DNA of 64,000 bases from Psilocybe azurescens. Lineage: Eukaryota; Basidiomycota; Agaricomycetes; Agaricales; Agrocybaceae. A program made the position numbers and the translations under genes. The notes below the pieces were generated by a model, which saw nothing but the letters and a program-made list of their open reading frames with translations, had not been told where the DNA came from and ran no database searches. The DNA lies in the NCBI GenBank assembly GCA_023853785.1, contig JAJIRX010000920.1:310001-374000 (forward strand). Reading direction: 5' to 3'. This document shows positions 11,818-23,129 of this stretch, piece after piece (the stretch's first letter is position 1; the number at the start of each line of letters is the position of its first letter).

Positions 11818-14423
11818 ATGTCGATGTTCAATCGATCGACCGACTTCTCTATCAACAACAGTACATTACACACTCACCAACATCAGAGTTCGAAAGGTAC
11901 GATGGTGAATTCTACGGAATGATATATACGTCGTGCTGATGCGGGGATCGACAATAGGCGGATTCGAGCGTCTGCAGGAACACGTGGCTCATGGAGCATT
12001 TCACGACTCGGGCGAGCGCTTCGATCCTCCAAAATGTCATCACAACACAAGACTCGCGATTATCAAGCGGATCACAGACTGGATCAGTGGACTCAACGAA
12101 GATACTCGAGAGGCCCTTATTATGTGGCTCTACGGTGCAGCTGGTGCTGGAAAATCGGCCATTGCGCAGACAATTGCCGAGATTCTGGATGGCCAGCACA
12201 TTGTCCTCGCCAGTTTTTTCTTCTGGCGAAATGATTCCCAACGAGGAACGGCCAAACTGCTCGTCACCACACTAGCATATCAGCTGGCGGTGAAGCTTCC
12301 CCCTGTGTTCCGAGAACAACTAGGCCAGGCATTCGAGAATGATCCCCTGATTACCACGCGATCTCTTGAAGCACAATTCAAGACCCTTGTCCGAGAGCCT
12401 CTCCTTGAACTTCTTCATTCCGGATTCTCAACCAACAACCACATCGTCATCATTATCGATGGTCTTGACGAATGCGATGATCCAAAAGTTCAAGCTAGAA
12501 TTGTCGATCTATCCTTCAGGCTTCTGGATAGTCGGGACTTACCTCTAAAGATACTCATAGCCAGTCGGCCAGAGTTCAATATCTCCTCATCTTTCGATAG
12601 AAAACCATTCTATACGCTGGCCAGAATTGCATTGGATAACGACTACCAATCTGCGGAGGATATTCGACATTTCCTTGCAGATAAATTTAACGAGATCAAA
12701 GCCGATCATCCCCTACGCTCTTACATCCCGATCGGCTGGCCTGCAGAAGATTCACTCAATACACTCGTCCGAAAGTCCTCTGGGCAGTTTATCTATGCAT
12801 CGACTGTGGTGAAGTATGTCGCATCTGCACGTCATCGACCAACTCATCGGCTGGAAGTTGTTCTTGGTATACAACTGCCAAAGGCAGGTGATAATCCGTT
12901 CGCAGAGCTGGATGCGCTGTACCGGCACATCCTGATGGGGATTGAAGATGTGGATCTAATATTGCAGATCATTGGCTTCGTCGTTCTTCACCCTCCAAGC
13001 TATAATTATAATTCAGTGACATTTATAGAAGCCTTCCTTTCGCTTGCTCCTGGAGATGTTCAACTTCTAATGCAGAGCCTCACCTCTCTTATCTCAGTCG
13101 AAAACCATCCTGGTTATCCTGATGGTGCAGTGTTAACCGTTCGCATATTACATGCATCATTGAAAGATTATCTATTCGACCAGTCACGATCCAAAGATTT
13201 TTTTCTCGATCGTGTCAAAATGCATGTGCATTATGCCGAGTTTTGCCTCGTTCATATGACAGAGCTTCTTGCATTGGAATCAAATTCGCCTCTCTATCCA
13301 TCCATGGGTATGTTCTATACGCTCTAATACATTGAACTTCTGTGTTCTAATTGTTTAAAAAATTGACACAGTGAATCGACACTGGCCTATCTTTATACAT
13401 TTCTTCCATCACTGCCCTCTGGCCAAACCAAATCCACAGCTCCTCCAGAATACTCTCTGTCTAACTCTCAGTCGCTGCCATACTATCCTCGGAGTAAAAG
13501 GTCATTATGATGTAATATTTTCTGAGGAATATTTCAGCTACCTTGATTCCCTCAGTGCTGTATGTGTCTTCTTTTGCGAAAAAATGAAATCTGACCATCT
13601 CACCAGATTTGGGCTGATTCGGCAGTATCTCAATTTTACACTGATGAGATAGTCGCACTTGAACAACTCATCAAAGCTCTGCTTGGTCCATGTCCTCAAC
13701 ACTCTCATATGTGCTTTCTTCTAGCCTCGATTAGGAAACAGGATCAAAACTCTCATTGGCTTCTTGATGACCGTTTAACGCGACAAATTTCGGGAAATCC
13801 GAGGTGTATAGCGCAGTTAGGATGCCATCTTAATTATCTGACACATGGGCATCCTGTTTTGTGAACACCTTCATAATACTCTACAAGATTGGATTATCTC
13901 AACCCAGCAACCAGCTGACACTCCCAGTGTTTATGCCAGTGCTGCATTGTTTGCTTTGCGCTATATATCAACATGCGCATTCCCATACACTGTCGACACA
14001 ACTAGATCGGGGCGATCTTGTCATTATCATCGGACTCGAATGAATAGTCCTGCGCAATCACTTTGGTACCGACGGTCCGTCAACACTACATACGAAATGC
14101 ATTACACCAACTATCGCTTTCGACGTTTTGTTGAAGACGCTGAAAAAGGAGCTTTCGTGGATGCAGAATTTCATCCTATCCAATGGTATCAGTTCAATAC
14201 GGGCGAGGCTTTTCATGCCTATTCCTGGGCCATTCGGATGCTTCCACTACTCTTTCGCGAGTCGGATTACTCAGAAGAGCTGAGTGCCTGTGCAAGCCAA
14301 GTCAGAATCAGGCGCAACCATAACTACCTCTACTTCGGATATTCGTCACTGGAGCACGAACAGAGAGCTGCCCGGACTGCGGTTAAAGCATATGTTAGGA
14401 GAGCAGAGGATGGGCCGGCTTAA
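11818..14423 (+). pseudogene. NACHT/NLR-like protein, copy 1 (C-terminal 2-nt frameshift)
   Basis: Exons are 11818-11896, 11958-13307, 13372-13559 and 13607-14423; all introns are GT-AG, 47-64 nt. Exon 1 encodes MSMFNRSTDFSINNSTLH followed by THQHQSSK, and the splice joins it in frame to GGFERLQEHVAHGAFHDSGE. The NACHT core shows LYGAAGAGKS (Walker A), IIIDGLDECDD (Walker B), ASRPE (sensor) and FIYASTVVKY. HASLKDYLFDQSRSKDFF closes the central region. In exon 4 the sequence GTTTTGTGAACACC lacks two bases compared with copy 4 (TTTTGTGCAAACACC), giving a stop at 13862-13864, so the predicted product is 624 residues. The remaining ~185 codons (to 14423) stay open in the shifted frame. A truncated but otherwise intact NLR may still be made; the break is small enough that a sequencing error should be considered. 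Confidence 0.85.
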
Positions 14424-15960
14424 TCACGCGATATAGTTATACGTGTAGCAGAGTTGCACAGCAATGATGTACTGGTTTACCAATTTGAACTGTTAGATCC
14501 TCCATGGATTATACACCGCTGGGAATTCTGGCAGCAGGATTTGAGCAAAATTTATTACGTCAACTGGACAGATGGAAACCCTATGGTAACGCATGGATAA
14601 ACCGCTTCCCAATCATCACCAACGTCTGGACAGCTGTCTTCCTACAGAGTGGCTTAGTGATAAACATAAAATCATACATAGAATTATTGGTGGATAGTGG
14701 AATTTGACGGACGAGATATATTATATTCAATGCCATAAATTCTACAGAGGTCGGGAGTTCTCCCAGGCTTTGCCACTATAGGAGTGGAATGCAATGGATG
14801 TTGTATTCCACATAGTCGGGTACTCAATTTGGCGCGAATAGAGATAAAGGACCAACGAACAGCTATGTGTGATGCATATTGTGTTGGTCCTCTCCGATGG
14901 TTCTCGAGAGCTATTTATCTGCTTCTCAATTTTAATTTGTTTGCGACTGCGGCTCCTCAGTGACGATCACGAATTGCTTCCGTTGCTCATCTCTCGGCAT
15001 GGCAATATACATAGTGCATCAGAGGCATACTGGAAAGGTGTAGAATGAGTATTCGTCGGTTTGTCATCTTGGTTGAAAGTTGCGGACGACAAGAATGACG
15101 ACATACAACCACACACGGTGAGGAAATGGTAATTGAAACATAGATAGATATGTCCTGTATAATTTTTTTTACTTGTCGCGCGCAATAAGTATAATCTCAT
15201 TTCCCGAGTTCCGATACAGAATATTTACTTATCGACAAAGGAGGAATACGTTAGTCGCCTCCTCCAGCAGTTGTCACAATGTTGTAGGGTCCGATGGAGT
15301 CTGGCATGATATTCTGGATGTTGTACATACTCCAACATCATTACGAGTCAAACGTCTATGGGCATGTCTGCTATATTAGACTAAGATAAAGCTTACCAGA
15401 GGTGCTTAGAATTAGTTGATCTGCTACTAAATCTCGCCGGTAGTGATGGTTTATCCGCAGAAATTACCCTTGACTTTGGATTCACGAATCCCTCCAAACT
15501 ATGAACACCTGAACACAGGTTTAACACGGGTGCCGCAGTGTGGGGCAGATGAAGACCATAGTGGAAAGAAGAAGAGGAATGTGTTCGTTGGAGACTGCTT
15601 ACTTTGCTTCATATTATCTTTTAGTGTGCTCGTAAATGCTGTCGCTGCCTCCGCTGTATGACCTGTGGATAATCTTAGATGACGCGCCTCAAACGCGATG
15701 CAAAATTTAAATCCCTCAAGCGAATCGCAACACCAACGCGATGTGTCATTTGGGCTCCGCTTTTGTGTACCTCTGCTTACCTACATAATTATGCTACCGC
15801 CCCGAAGACCCTGTTGCCTATACCTCAACTAAGGCAATATTAGACTGGGTCACGCGTAAAATATATTTTGAGGAACTATGGCTTGGTGAGTGAGGTACTA
15901 GGCTATTGCTTATAATTCATCTGACTGGACACGTTTTCTTTAACGATCGCTTTTCCTTTG
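14424..15960 (+). other. NLR copy 1 3' flank and inter-unit spacer
   Basis: Contains blocks repeated after other copies: a TAGTGGAATTTGACGG word (14696; also 21902 and 47236), a CTTCCGTTGCTCA...GGCATGGCAATAT block (about 14976, 22186), a TTACCAGAGGTGCT block (about 15395, 22702, 30511), and the CpG-rich segment at 15660-15780 (ATGACGCGCCTCAAACGCG). No gene is supported. 3' UTR and polyadenylation probably lie within the first 300 bp. Confidence 0.5.
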
Positions 15961-15974
15961 TCGCCGGTCGACAG

Positions 15975-16002
15975 GCACGGTCACGTGGTATTTAATTTGC
16001 AC
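15975..16002 (+). promoter_or_regulatory. Unit 2 conserved E-box leader (CACGTG at 15982-15987)
   Basis: Same block as at 6689; GGCACGGTCACGTGGTATTT is followed by AATTTGCAC. A leader ATG follows at 16108, ending at a GTAAGT donor near 16183. Confidence 0.5.
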
Positions 16003-16107
16003 GTTTCCCAGAAAGCGTGTGGCTTTCATCTGTTCTTTCTTTGTGCTCTTCCCTGTTCTCTCTTTGCTAATCCCTCGCAAAGTTCTTTGGTGACTTGATT
16101 AACGGCA

Positions 16108-17655
16108 ATGAAGAAGGATATTCCGTGTGCTTCCGATGACTCACGGTCTGTGTGGAAGCGGGAGTCGGTCAGCGGGATAGACGGTAAGTATTCTTGAACG
16201 CAGTTAGAGGAGTGCACTGTCAAGGGATGTTGATGTGGGCGCCGGTACTGACTTGATTTGACTTAGATGGGTAGATAAAGATCCGTTTCTCATTATCAAT
16301 AAACAAGCACACCACCCCCAACAATTAATGCGCTGCACGAGTCTTTTACGGCCTATTGACACAGTTCTGAATTGACGAGACTACAACTCAAGAACATCAC
16401 CATCAACATTTTCACGACTACGATTCCGTTCCATACACCAAACCATATATTTTGAATCGACCACACGTTAATTAATCACTCACGACCTTACTTTCAACAA
16501 TAAGAACAAGAACAACAATTTTGACAATTTACACGGCAACTCACGAAGACGAAGACAGCGAAGATGTGTAGTTCCATCCCACTGCTTTCCGAGCGTCCCG
16601 CACCCTCTTCTCCTCTGCATCATCAACAAGCATCCAACCGTCAGCAGAAGACCCCCACGCACCTCCTCGCTTCCCTAGCCATCATCAACGACGATAACGC
16701 CGCACGCCACCACCACCGCATGCACCCCCTGCATCCGGCTTATCACTGCTACATCCTCTGCAACGGGCCACCCCGCTCCAGCCCAAGCCCAAGGCTCGCA
16801 ATCCCGCATGCGCCCATGTCCACCGCACTCGCATCCGTATTCGCTTCCTCTTCCGCATTTGCCTCCACCTCCCACTCAAACGTATACCTATTTCTGGTTC
16901 TAGCGCTATTGCCACGGCCACGGCCACGTGCCCCCCTCCCCCCTGGGACCATCAAGATCGTGCCCATGGCCACCGAGAAAGACGAGGAGAATATGGAGGC
17001 TGGGCGAAGATTGGCAGTTTCGCAACAGGACCGCGCGGGCTCGGTGACGACCATGCTTTCCGCTTAGTCCTATAATGGAACGCGTTCGAGGTCAGGCGCG
17101 CTGAACTTGACTGGGAGAAGCATGCTCGCGCCGCCTGGGGCCTTTGGTAATGGCGAAAATGTCAACTCCACAGAGACAGGGCAGGGATCGATCGCGCGCA
17201 GAGCGATCAAGCGTGTGCGGTCATTGGCTAGGATGGGGAGTTGGGCACAGTTGAAGGGTATGCCTGCTCCTGGTCATGACGATGGCGCTGATGTGGGAGT
17301 GGTGTCTAAGGAGAAGGAGGGTAAGAAGGCGAAGGATGCGAAGGAAGATCGGTTCTCGTACCCGATCCCGACGATCGAGGAGGCGACGGCGGATGGACAT
17401 GGAAGGCCAGATGACTGGGATGATGTCATTGCGGGGTATGAGAGCGGGAGCGCAGATGTGGGCTCCGAGGAGGTGACGAGTGGTGCCGCGGCGGAGTATT
17501 GCTTCAAGACGAAGGAGAAGGTAGATGACCCGCTGCTGCCGCAAAAGCTACTGTGTTCTCAATGTTTCGCTCTCACTCCGCTCAAATTATGTATTAGTGC
17601 CTCCTCCACCTCTAATGGTGTCAGCATCATGGACAAAAAGGTCGTTCAGTCATCA
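16108..17655 (+). pseudogene. Gene X relic, unit 2 (internally deleted)
   Basis: The leader frame reads MKKDIPCASDDSRSVWKRE (ATG 16108) up to a GTAAGT donor. The main start MCSSIPLLSERPAPSSP (ATG 16564) opens a 167-codon frame to 17067, the best preserved 5' part of gene X in the window. A second open frame (17107-17655) goes from GRSMLAPPGAFGNGENV through RSLARMGSWAQLKGMPAP directly into RFSYPIPTIEEATAD and HGRPDDWDDVIAGYESGSAD. Compared with units 1 and 4, the Lys-rich and Ser-rich middle is missing. The coding sense is clear but the gene is fragmentary. Confidence 0.5.
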
Positions 17656-17659
17656 TGAT

Positions 17660-19009
17660 AAGCTACTACTCTGAAACAACCATTACAGCGCTGCAGGTTG
17701 ATCTGCTTTCCTACCACTATCTCTGTCTTCCTCAACCCCACCATCGACCTGGTTCATGGTTCACGTTTGCCTTCATCCATCCCTCGCCGCCCTCTAAGAC
17801 CATGGAGAAAGAGGATAAGCTGGATACATGAGTTGGGGTTACAGAGAGCACGGGGGCGAGGGAGGTCATTTAGTATGTGAGGGCAGTGCGAGTTGTTGCT
17901 GAATTATATGTTAAAGGTTCTCCTGTTCCATTTTTCTCCCGCCTTATATTTGCGCTTACGCCTTCCAATCTTGCAGAAAAGCCACGGCACAAATCTCGAG
18001 CGCGCATATCAGTTGTGTTCCCTTTCCGCCTCGATGACCGACCACAGCGTGTGTATGCTGCAGCACTGCTGGGGATCCTCGTCATGTACAGACATTCAAT
18101 CTACCACTCTTCTACCCGCACCACCTCTCCGCCTTCTTCCGTCTACCTGCCCGATCATTCGATGGTGCAGCAGGACTAAATACACACACTACTGGTGGGC
18201 GTGCTCTGTCTCCGGTCCCATCCTCCCTGCTGTTCAATGAACCAGCAGCAAGCAGTGCTACCGGTTTGGCTTTTTCTCCCCTCCCCTTCCCCCCTATGAA
18301 GGTCCATGCAGCGGCAGCATCATCTCTCATGAATCATCGCTCATCGGCCTCGGCCTCCCTTTCCATTGAATGACATTCAGCACCACTGCACCAGCGTTTC
18401 ACTGCTATTGGGTCAATGTACTTGCCTATACTACTCGAGTATTATACTCTCTGGATGCTGCAGTGCGCTGTAGGATACATCTGCCATAGTTTCACTTGTT
18501 GTAAGTATCACTACGGTGGCCGAGTATAAAGTCCGACTACTCTTCAAGACATTATATTAAGTCCTGAAATTTAAATTTCTACATAACCCTGCTCAGTCAA
18601 TATGCACACTAGTAGAAGATTGTAGAAGAATGGGTTGGATAATTTAAAGAGAATGTTTCACTCACTGTTACTAGACCAAGCGTTGTTCTACCTTTGACAC
18701 TTCAGCGACAACATCAAGCGCAGTAAGTCCATTTCGCAACCCAATGAGCCTGTGCTCACCATCTTCGAATGATCTCATCAAGTGCAAGTACAGCGACCAT
18801 GCTACCTGTTCGCCGAGAACAGGAGTCTGTCAGTCTATTTTACAATGATACCAAGTGTTTTCTCACCAATGTTAAACGAGCTTGTACTTGCAAGGCAGTG
18901 CTAGCTAAATTTAGACGCCAATATAACGGCGTCCTATCAATCTTTACCCTTTCCAGCTTTCTCATTAACGACGGCTGTTGCTCCTCCTCGAACCTTGCGA
19001 TCTCATATA
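17660..19009 (+). promoter_or_regulatory. NLR copy 2-specific upstream region
   Basis: Unlike copies 1, 3, 4 and 5, this copy lacks the CACGTGT-containing promoter block. It instead has a unique region including CTACTCGAGTATTATACTCT (about 18430), a CAAGACATTATATTAAG word (about 18545) and TTACTAGACCAAGCGTTGTT. A decayed second copy of this region lies at 61761-62135. Homology to the other NLR leaders resumes only about 120 bp before the ATG (GCTAAATTTAGACGCCAATA, 18903). No gene was recognised at 17660-18760. Confidence 0.5.
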
Positions 19010-21624
19010 ATGTCACAGTACTTCCACGGAGCAAGAAACTTCAGTATCGATACTGGCACATTCAACACCGTGACAACTTACCAATATCAAAGTCCTAAAG
19101 GTAGCTATTCGTTCTTGTGGATTGGGAGATACATGACGTTGATCAGCATCTACGATAGGCGGATTTGAACGGCTGCAGGAACATGTCGCCCATGGAGCAT
19201 TTCACGACTCAGGCGAGCGCTTCGATCCTCCAAAATGTCATCACAACACACGAGTCGCGATTATCAAGAGGATCACAGACTGGATCAGTGGATTGAACGA
19301 AGACACGCGAGAGGCTCTCATTATGTGGCTCTATGGCGCAGCGGGTGCTGGAAAATCGGCCATTGTGCAGACTGTTGCAGAGATTCTGGACAGTCAGCAC
19401 TTCGTACTCGCCAGTTTCTTCTTCTGGAGAAATGACCCGCAACGAGGAACGGCCAAGCTGCTCGTCACCACACTAGCATATCAGCTAGCAGTGAAGCTTC
19501 CCCCTGTGTTCCGAGAACGACTAGGCCTCGCATTCGAAAACGATCCCCTGATTAACACGCGATCTCTGGAAGCACAGTTAAAGGCCCTCGTCCGAGAGCC
19601 TCTCCTTGAACTTCTTCATTCTGGATTTTCGACCAACAACGACTTGGTAATCATCATCGATGGACTTGACGAATGCGACGATCCCAAAGTTCAAGCGAGA
19701 ATTGTCGATCTATCCTTCGACCTTCTTCGAGGACGAGACATACCTTTGAAGATTATCATAGCAAGTCGGCCAGAGATCGGTATCTCTTCATCCTTCGATA
19801 GAAAACCATTCTCTACACTGGCAAGAATCGCATTGGATGAGGACCATCAATCCGAACAGGATATTCGACATTTCCTCGCAGATAAATTTAATGAAATCAA
19901 AACTCAACATCGCCTTCGCTCTTACATCCCGATTGGCTGGCCCGCAGAAGATTCACTCGATACACTCATAGAAAAGTCATCCGGGCAGTTTATCTACGCA
20001 TCAACTGTGGTAAAGTATATCGCATCCCCGAGTCATCGACCAATGCATCGCCTTGAAGTTGTTCTTGGTATACACCCGCCTTCGGAAGGTGACAGTCCAT
20101 TTGCAGAGCTGGATGCGCTGTACCGGCACATCCTGATGGAGGTTGAAGGTGTCGATCTAATATTGCAGATCGTTTGCTTCGTTGTTCTTCACCCACCGCG
20201 TTATTTCAATTCAGTGACATTTATAGAAGCTTTCCTTTCGCTTGCTCCTGGAGATGTTCAACTTCTAATGCAGAACATCAGCTCCCTTATCTCAGTCGAA
20301 AACCATCCTGGTTATCCTGATGGTGCAGTGTTAACCGTTCGGATATTACATGCATCATTGAAAGATTATCTACTTGACCATTCGCGATCCAAAGATTTTT
20401 TTTCTCGATCGTGTCCAAATGCACATGCATTATGCCGAGTTATGCCTTGTTCATATGATGGAGCTTCCTGCATTGGAATCAAATTCACCTTTCCATCCAT
20501 CCATGGGTATGTTCTCTACGCTCTAATACATTGACCTTCTGTGTTCTAATTACATAAAAAAAATTGACACAGTGACACTACACTGGCCTATCTTTACACA
20601 TTTCTTCCATCACTGCCCTCTTGCTCAACCAAATCCACAGCTCCTCCAAAATATTCTTGGTCTAACTCTCAGTCGCTGTCATACCATCCTCGGGGTAAAA
20701 GGTTGTTATGATACACAATTTTCCTGGGAATATTTTAGATACCTTGATTCCCTCAGCACGGTATGTGTCTTCTTTTGCGAAACAATGAAATCTGACCACC
20801 TCACCAGATTTGGGCAGATTCGGCGGTTTCTCAGTTTTACACTGATGAGATAGTCGCCCTTGAACACCTCATCAAAGCTCAGCTTGGTCCATTTTCTCAA
20901 CACTCTCACATATGCTTCCTTCTGGCCTCAATTATGGATGAGGATCCACTGAATTATTGGGGTCTTGATCATACTTTTATGCAGCAAACTTTGGGAAATC
21001 CAAGGCGTACAGCATGGTTAGGATGCGCTCTTAATCTCATAACAAACAGACGCCCTGTTCTTCGTAAACACCTTCGTAATACTCTACAAGATTGGATTAT
21101 CTCAGGCCAGCAACCAGCTGATACCCCCAATGTTTACGCCAGTGCTGCATTTTTGCTCTGCGCTATATGGCAACCTGTGAATTCCCATATGCTGTCGACA
21201 CAACTAAATTCGGCCGATCTTGTCATTATCATCGGACTCGAATGAATAGTCCTGCGCAATCATTTTGGTACCGACGGTCCGTCAACACTGCATACAAAAT
21301 GTATTACACCAACTACCACTTTCGCTATTTTGTCCAGGGCGCTGGAAAGGGAGCCTTCGTGGACGCAAAATTTCATCTCATGCGATCATATCTGTTCAAT
21401 ACGGGCGATGCTTTTGTGTTTATTCCTGGGCCATGCAGATGCTTCAGTTGTTCCTTGCCAAATCAGGTTATTCAGAAGAGTTGATTGCCTGTGCACACCA
21501 AGCAAGAATCGGGCACAATAATGGCTACCTCAACTTCAGATATTTCTCACTGGAGCAAGACCGGATATCTGCCCAGTCTGCGGTTAAAGCATATCTTAGG
21601 AGAGTACAGGATGGAAGCATTTGA
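19010..21624 (+). pseudogene. NACHT/NLR-like protein, copy 2 (three frameshifts, alternative N-terminus)
   Basis: Exons are 19010-19100, 19159-20506, 20573-20760 and 20808-21624. Exon 1 differs from all other copies: MSQYFHGARNFSIDTGTF then NTVTTYQYQSPK, joined in frame to GGFERLQEHVAHGAFHDSGE. The NACHT core is intact (GAAGAGKS, IIDGLDECDD, ASRPEIG, FIYASTVVKY). Three breaks are seen: (1) a run of eight T at about 20396-20403 where copies 1 and 3 have seven, shifting the frame just after RSKDFF; (2) a missing base at the T5 tract near 21150, shared with copy 4; (3) a missing base near 21415 (GCTTTTGTGTTTATTCC). Reading would end in exon 3 or, unspliced, at 20534. The downstream frames remain recognisable (KGAFVDAKFH, LAKSGYSEEL). 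Most likely a young pseudogene. Confidence 0.85.
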
Positions 21625-22990
21625 TTATATAGCAGAATAATATATACTCATATGTGTAGCAGAGTTGTACAGTATCTACTGGTTTGCTAACTAGAACTGT
21701 TAAGTTTCCCATGAATTATTCGCTGTTGGCACTTCTTACAGTAGGTTTTAAGCAATATTTATAACATCAGCTGGAGAGATGGGTACCCTATGCTGGTACA
21801 TGGATGAACTTCTTCCCAATCATCACCAATGTCTGGATAGCTGTCTTCCTGAAGAGCGGCTTAGCGATAAAAACGAAATCATACATAGAATTATTGATGG
21901 ATAGTGGAATTTGACGGACGATATATATTATAATCAATACCAATAATTCTACAGAGGTCGGGACTTCTCCCCGGCTTTGCCACTATAAGAGCGGAATGTA
22001 ATTGATGTTGTATTCCACAGTCTGGTACCCGATTTAGCACGAATAGAGATAAAGGACAAACGAACAGCTATAGGTGATGCATGTTATGTAGGTCATTTCC
22101 GATGGTTCTCGACAGCTATTTATCTGCTTCTCAATTTTAATTTGTGTGCGACAGCGGCTCCTCAATAATAATCACGAATTGCTTCCGTTGCTCACCTCTG
22201 GGCATGGCAATATTCATAGTGCATCAGAGGCATACTGGAAAGGTGTAGAATGAATGTTCGTCAGTTTGTCATCCTGGTTGAAAGTTGTGGACGACGAGAA
22301 TGACAACATAAAATCACACGGCGAGGACAGGGTAATCGAAACATAGATAGATATGTCCTGTATAATCTTTTTTACTTGTCGCGCGCAATAAGTACAATCT
22401 CGTTTCCCGAGTTCCTATATATAATATTGCGTACCTACTAGCTTGAAGCCCATCCCAGTGAGTTGGCCCTCTTATCAGTGTCATCTCACAAAGTGGCTGC
22501 GCTCTTGTGCCGAAGCGCTTCCCGCCATGTTTGCTTATCGACAAAGGAGGAATACGTTGGTCGCCTCCTCCAGCAGTTACCATAATGTTGTAGGGTTCGA
22601 TGGAGTCTGGCATAATATTCTGAACGTTTGTACATACTCTAACGTCTATAGACTCAAATGTCGGTGTCAATGGGAATGTATGCTTTATTGGAGTCAGATA
22701 ATGGTTACCAGAGGTGCGCAAGAACAGTTTATCTGCTGTTAAATCTCCCCGGCAGCGACAGTTTATTCGTAGAAATAACCCTTGACCTTGGTTTTCGGAA
22801 TCCTTCTGATCGATGAACCTCTAAACGTGTGACATAGGTGCTGCGATGTGAGGCAGATGAAGATTGTACAGGAAAGACGAAGAAATAAGAGTGTCACTTG
22901 GAAACTGCTTACTTTACTTCATATTCTTGAATCTTTTTAGTGAGTGACGCGTGAATGACCGATGCCAACACGACGCGTGCTCCGCTTGGC
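21625..22990 (+). other. NLR copy 2 3' flank and spacer
   Basis: Parallel to 14424-15960, with the TAGTGGAATTTGACGG word at 21902 and the TTACCAGAGGTGC block at 22702. It ends near TGAGTGACGCGTGAATGACC (about 22940), then a shortened link to the unit 3 leader. No gene is seen. Confidence 0.45.
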
Positions 22991-22996
22991 CGACAA

Positions 22997-23022
22997 GCAC
23001 GGTCACATGGTATTCGGTTTGC
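22997..23022 (+). promoter_or_regulatory. Unit 3 leader box with decayed E-box (CACATG)
   Basis: AAGCACGGTCACATGGTATT matches the other units except that CACGTG has become CACATG (23004-23009), a CpG-to-CpA transition. The leader exon downstream has lost its ATG and is broken by stops, in line with decay of this gene X copy. Confidence 0.45.
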
Positions 23023-23129
23023 CCTCAGCAGGTGGGATTTTCTTTATTCTCTTCCCTGAGCTCTCTACACTCCCTAGCGAAGATTTGGACAGTCTTTGGT
23101 GACTCGACGAAGAAGAATGATACGCACAC

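Noticed and set aside
11933..11957. NLR start codon inside the long unspliced frames (GTG or ATG near 11933, 27760, 35490, 44472)
   Set aside because: These codons lie in an intron with a GT donor, CTGAT branch point and AATAG acceptor. Splicing to the upstream exon gives a conserved N-terminus in all five copies.
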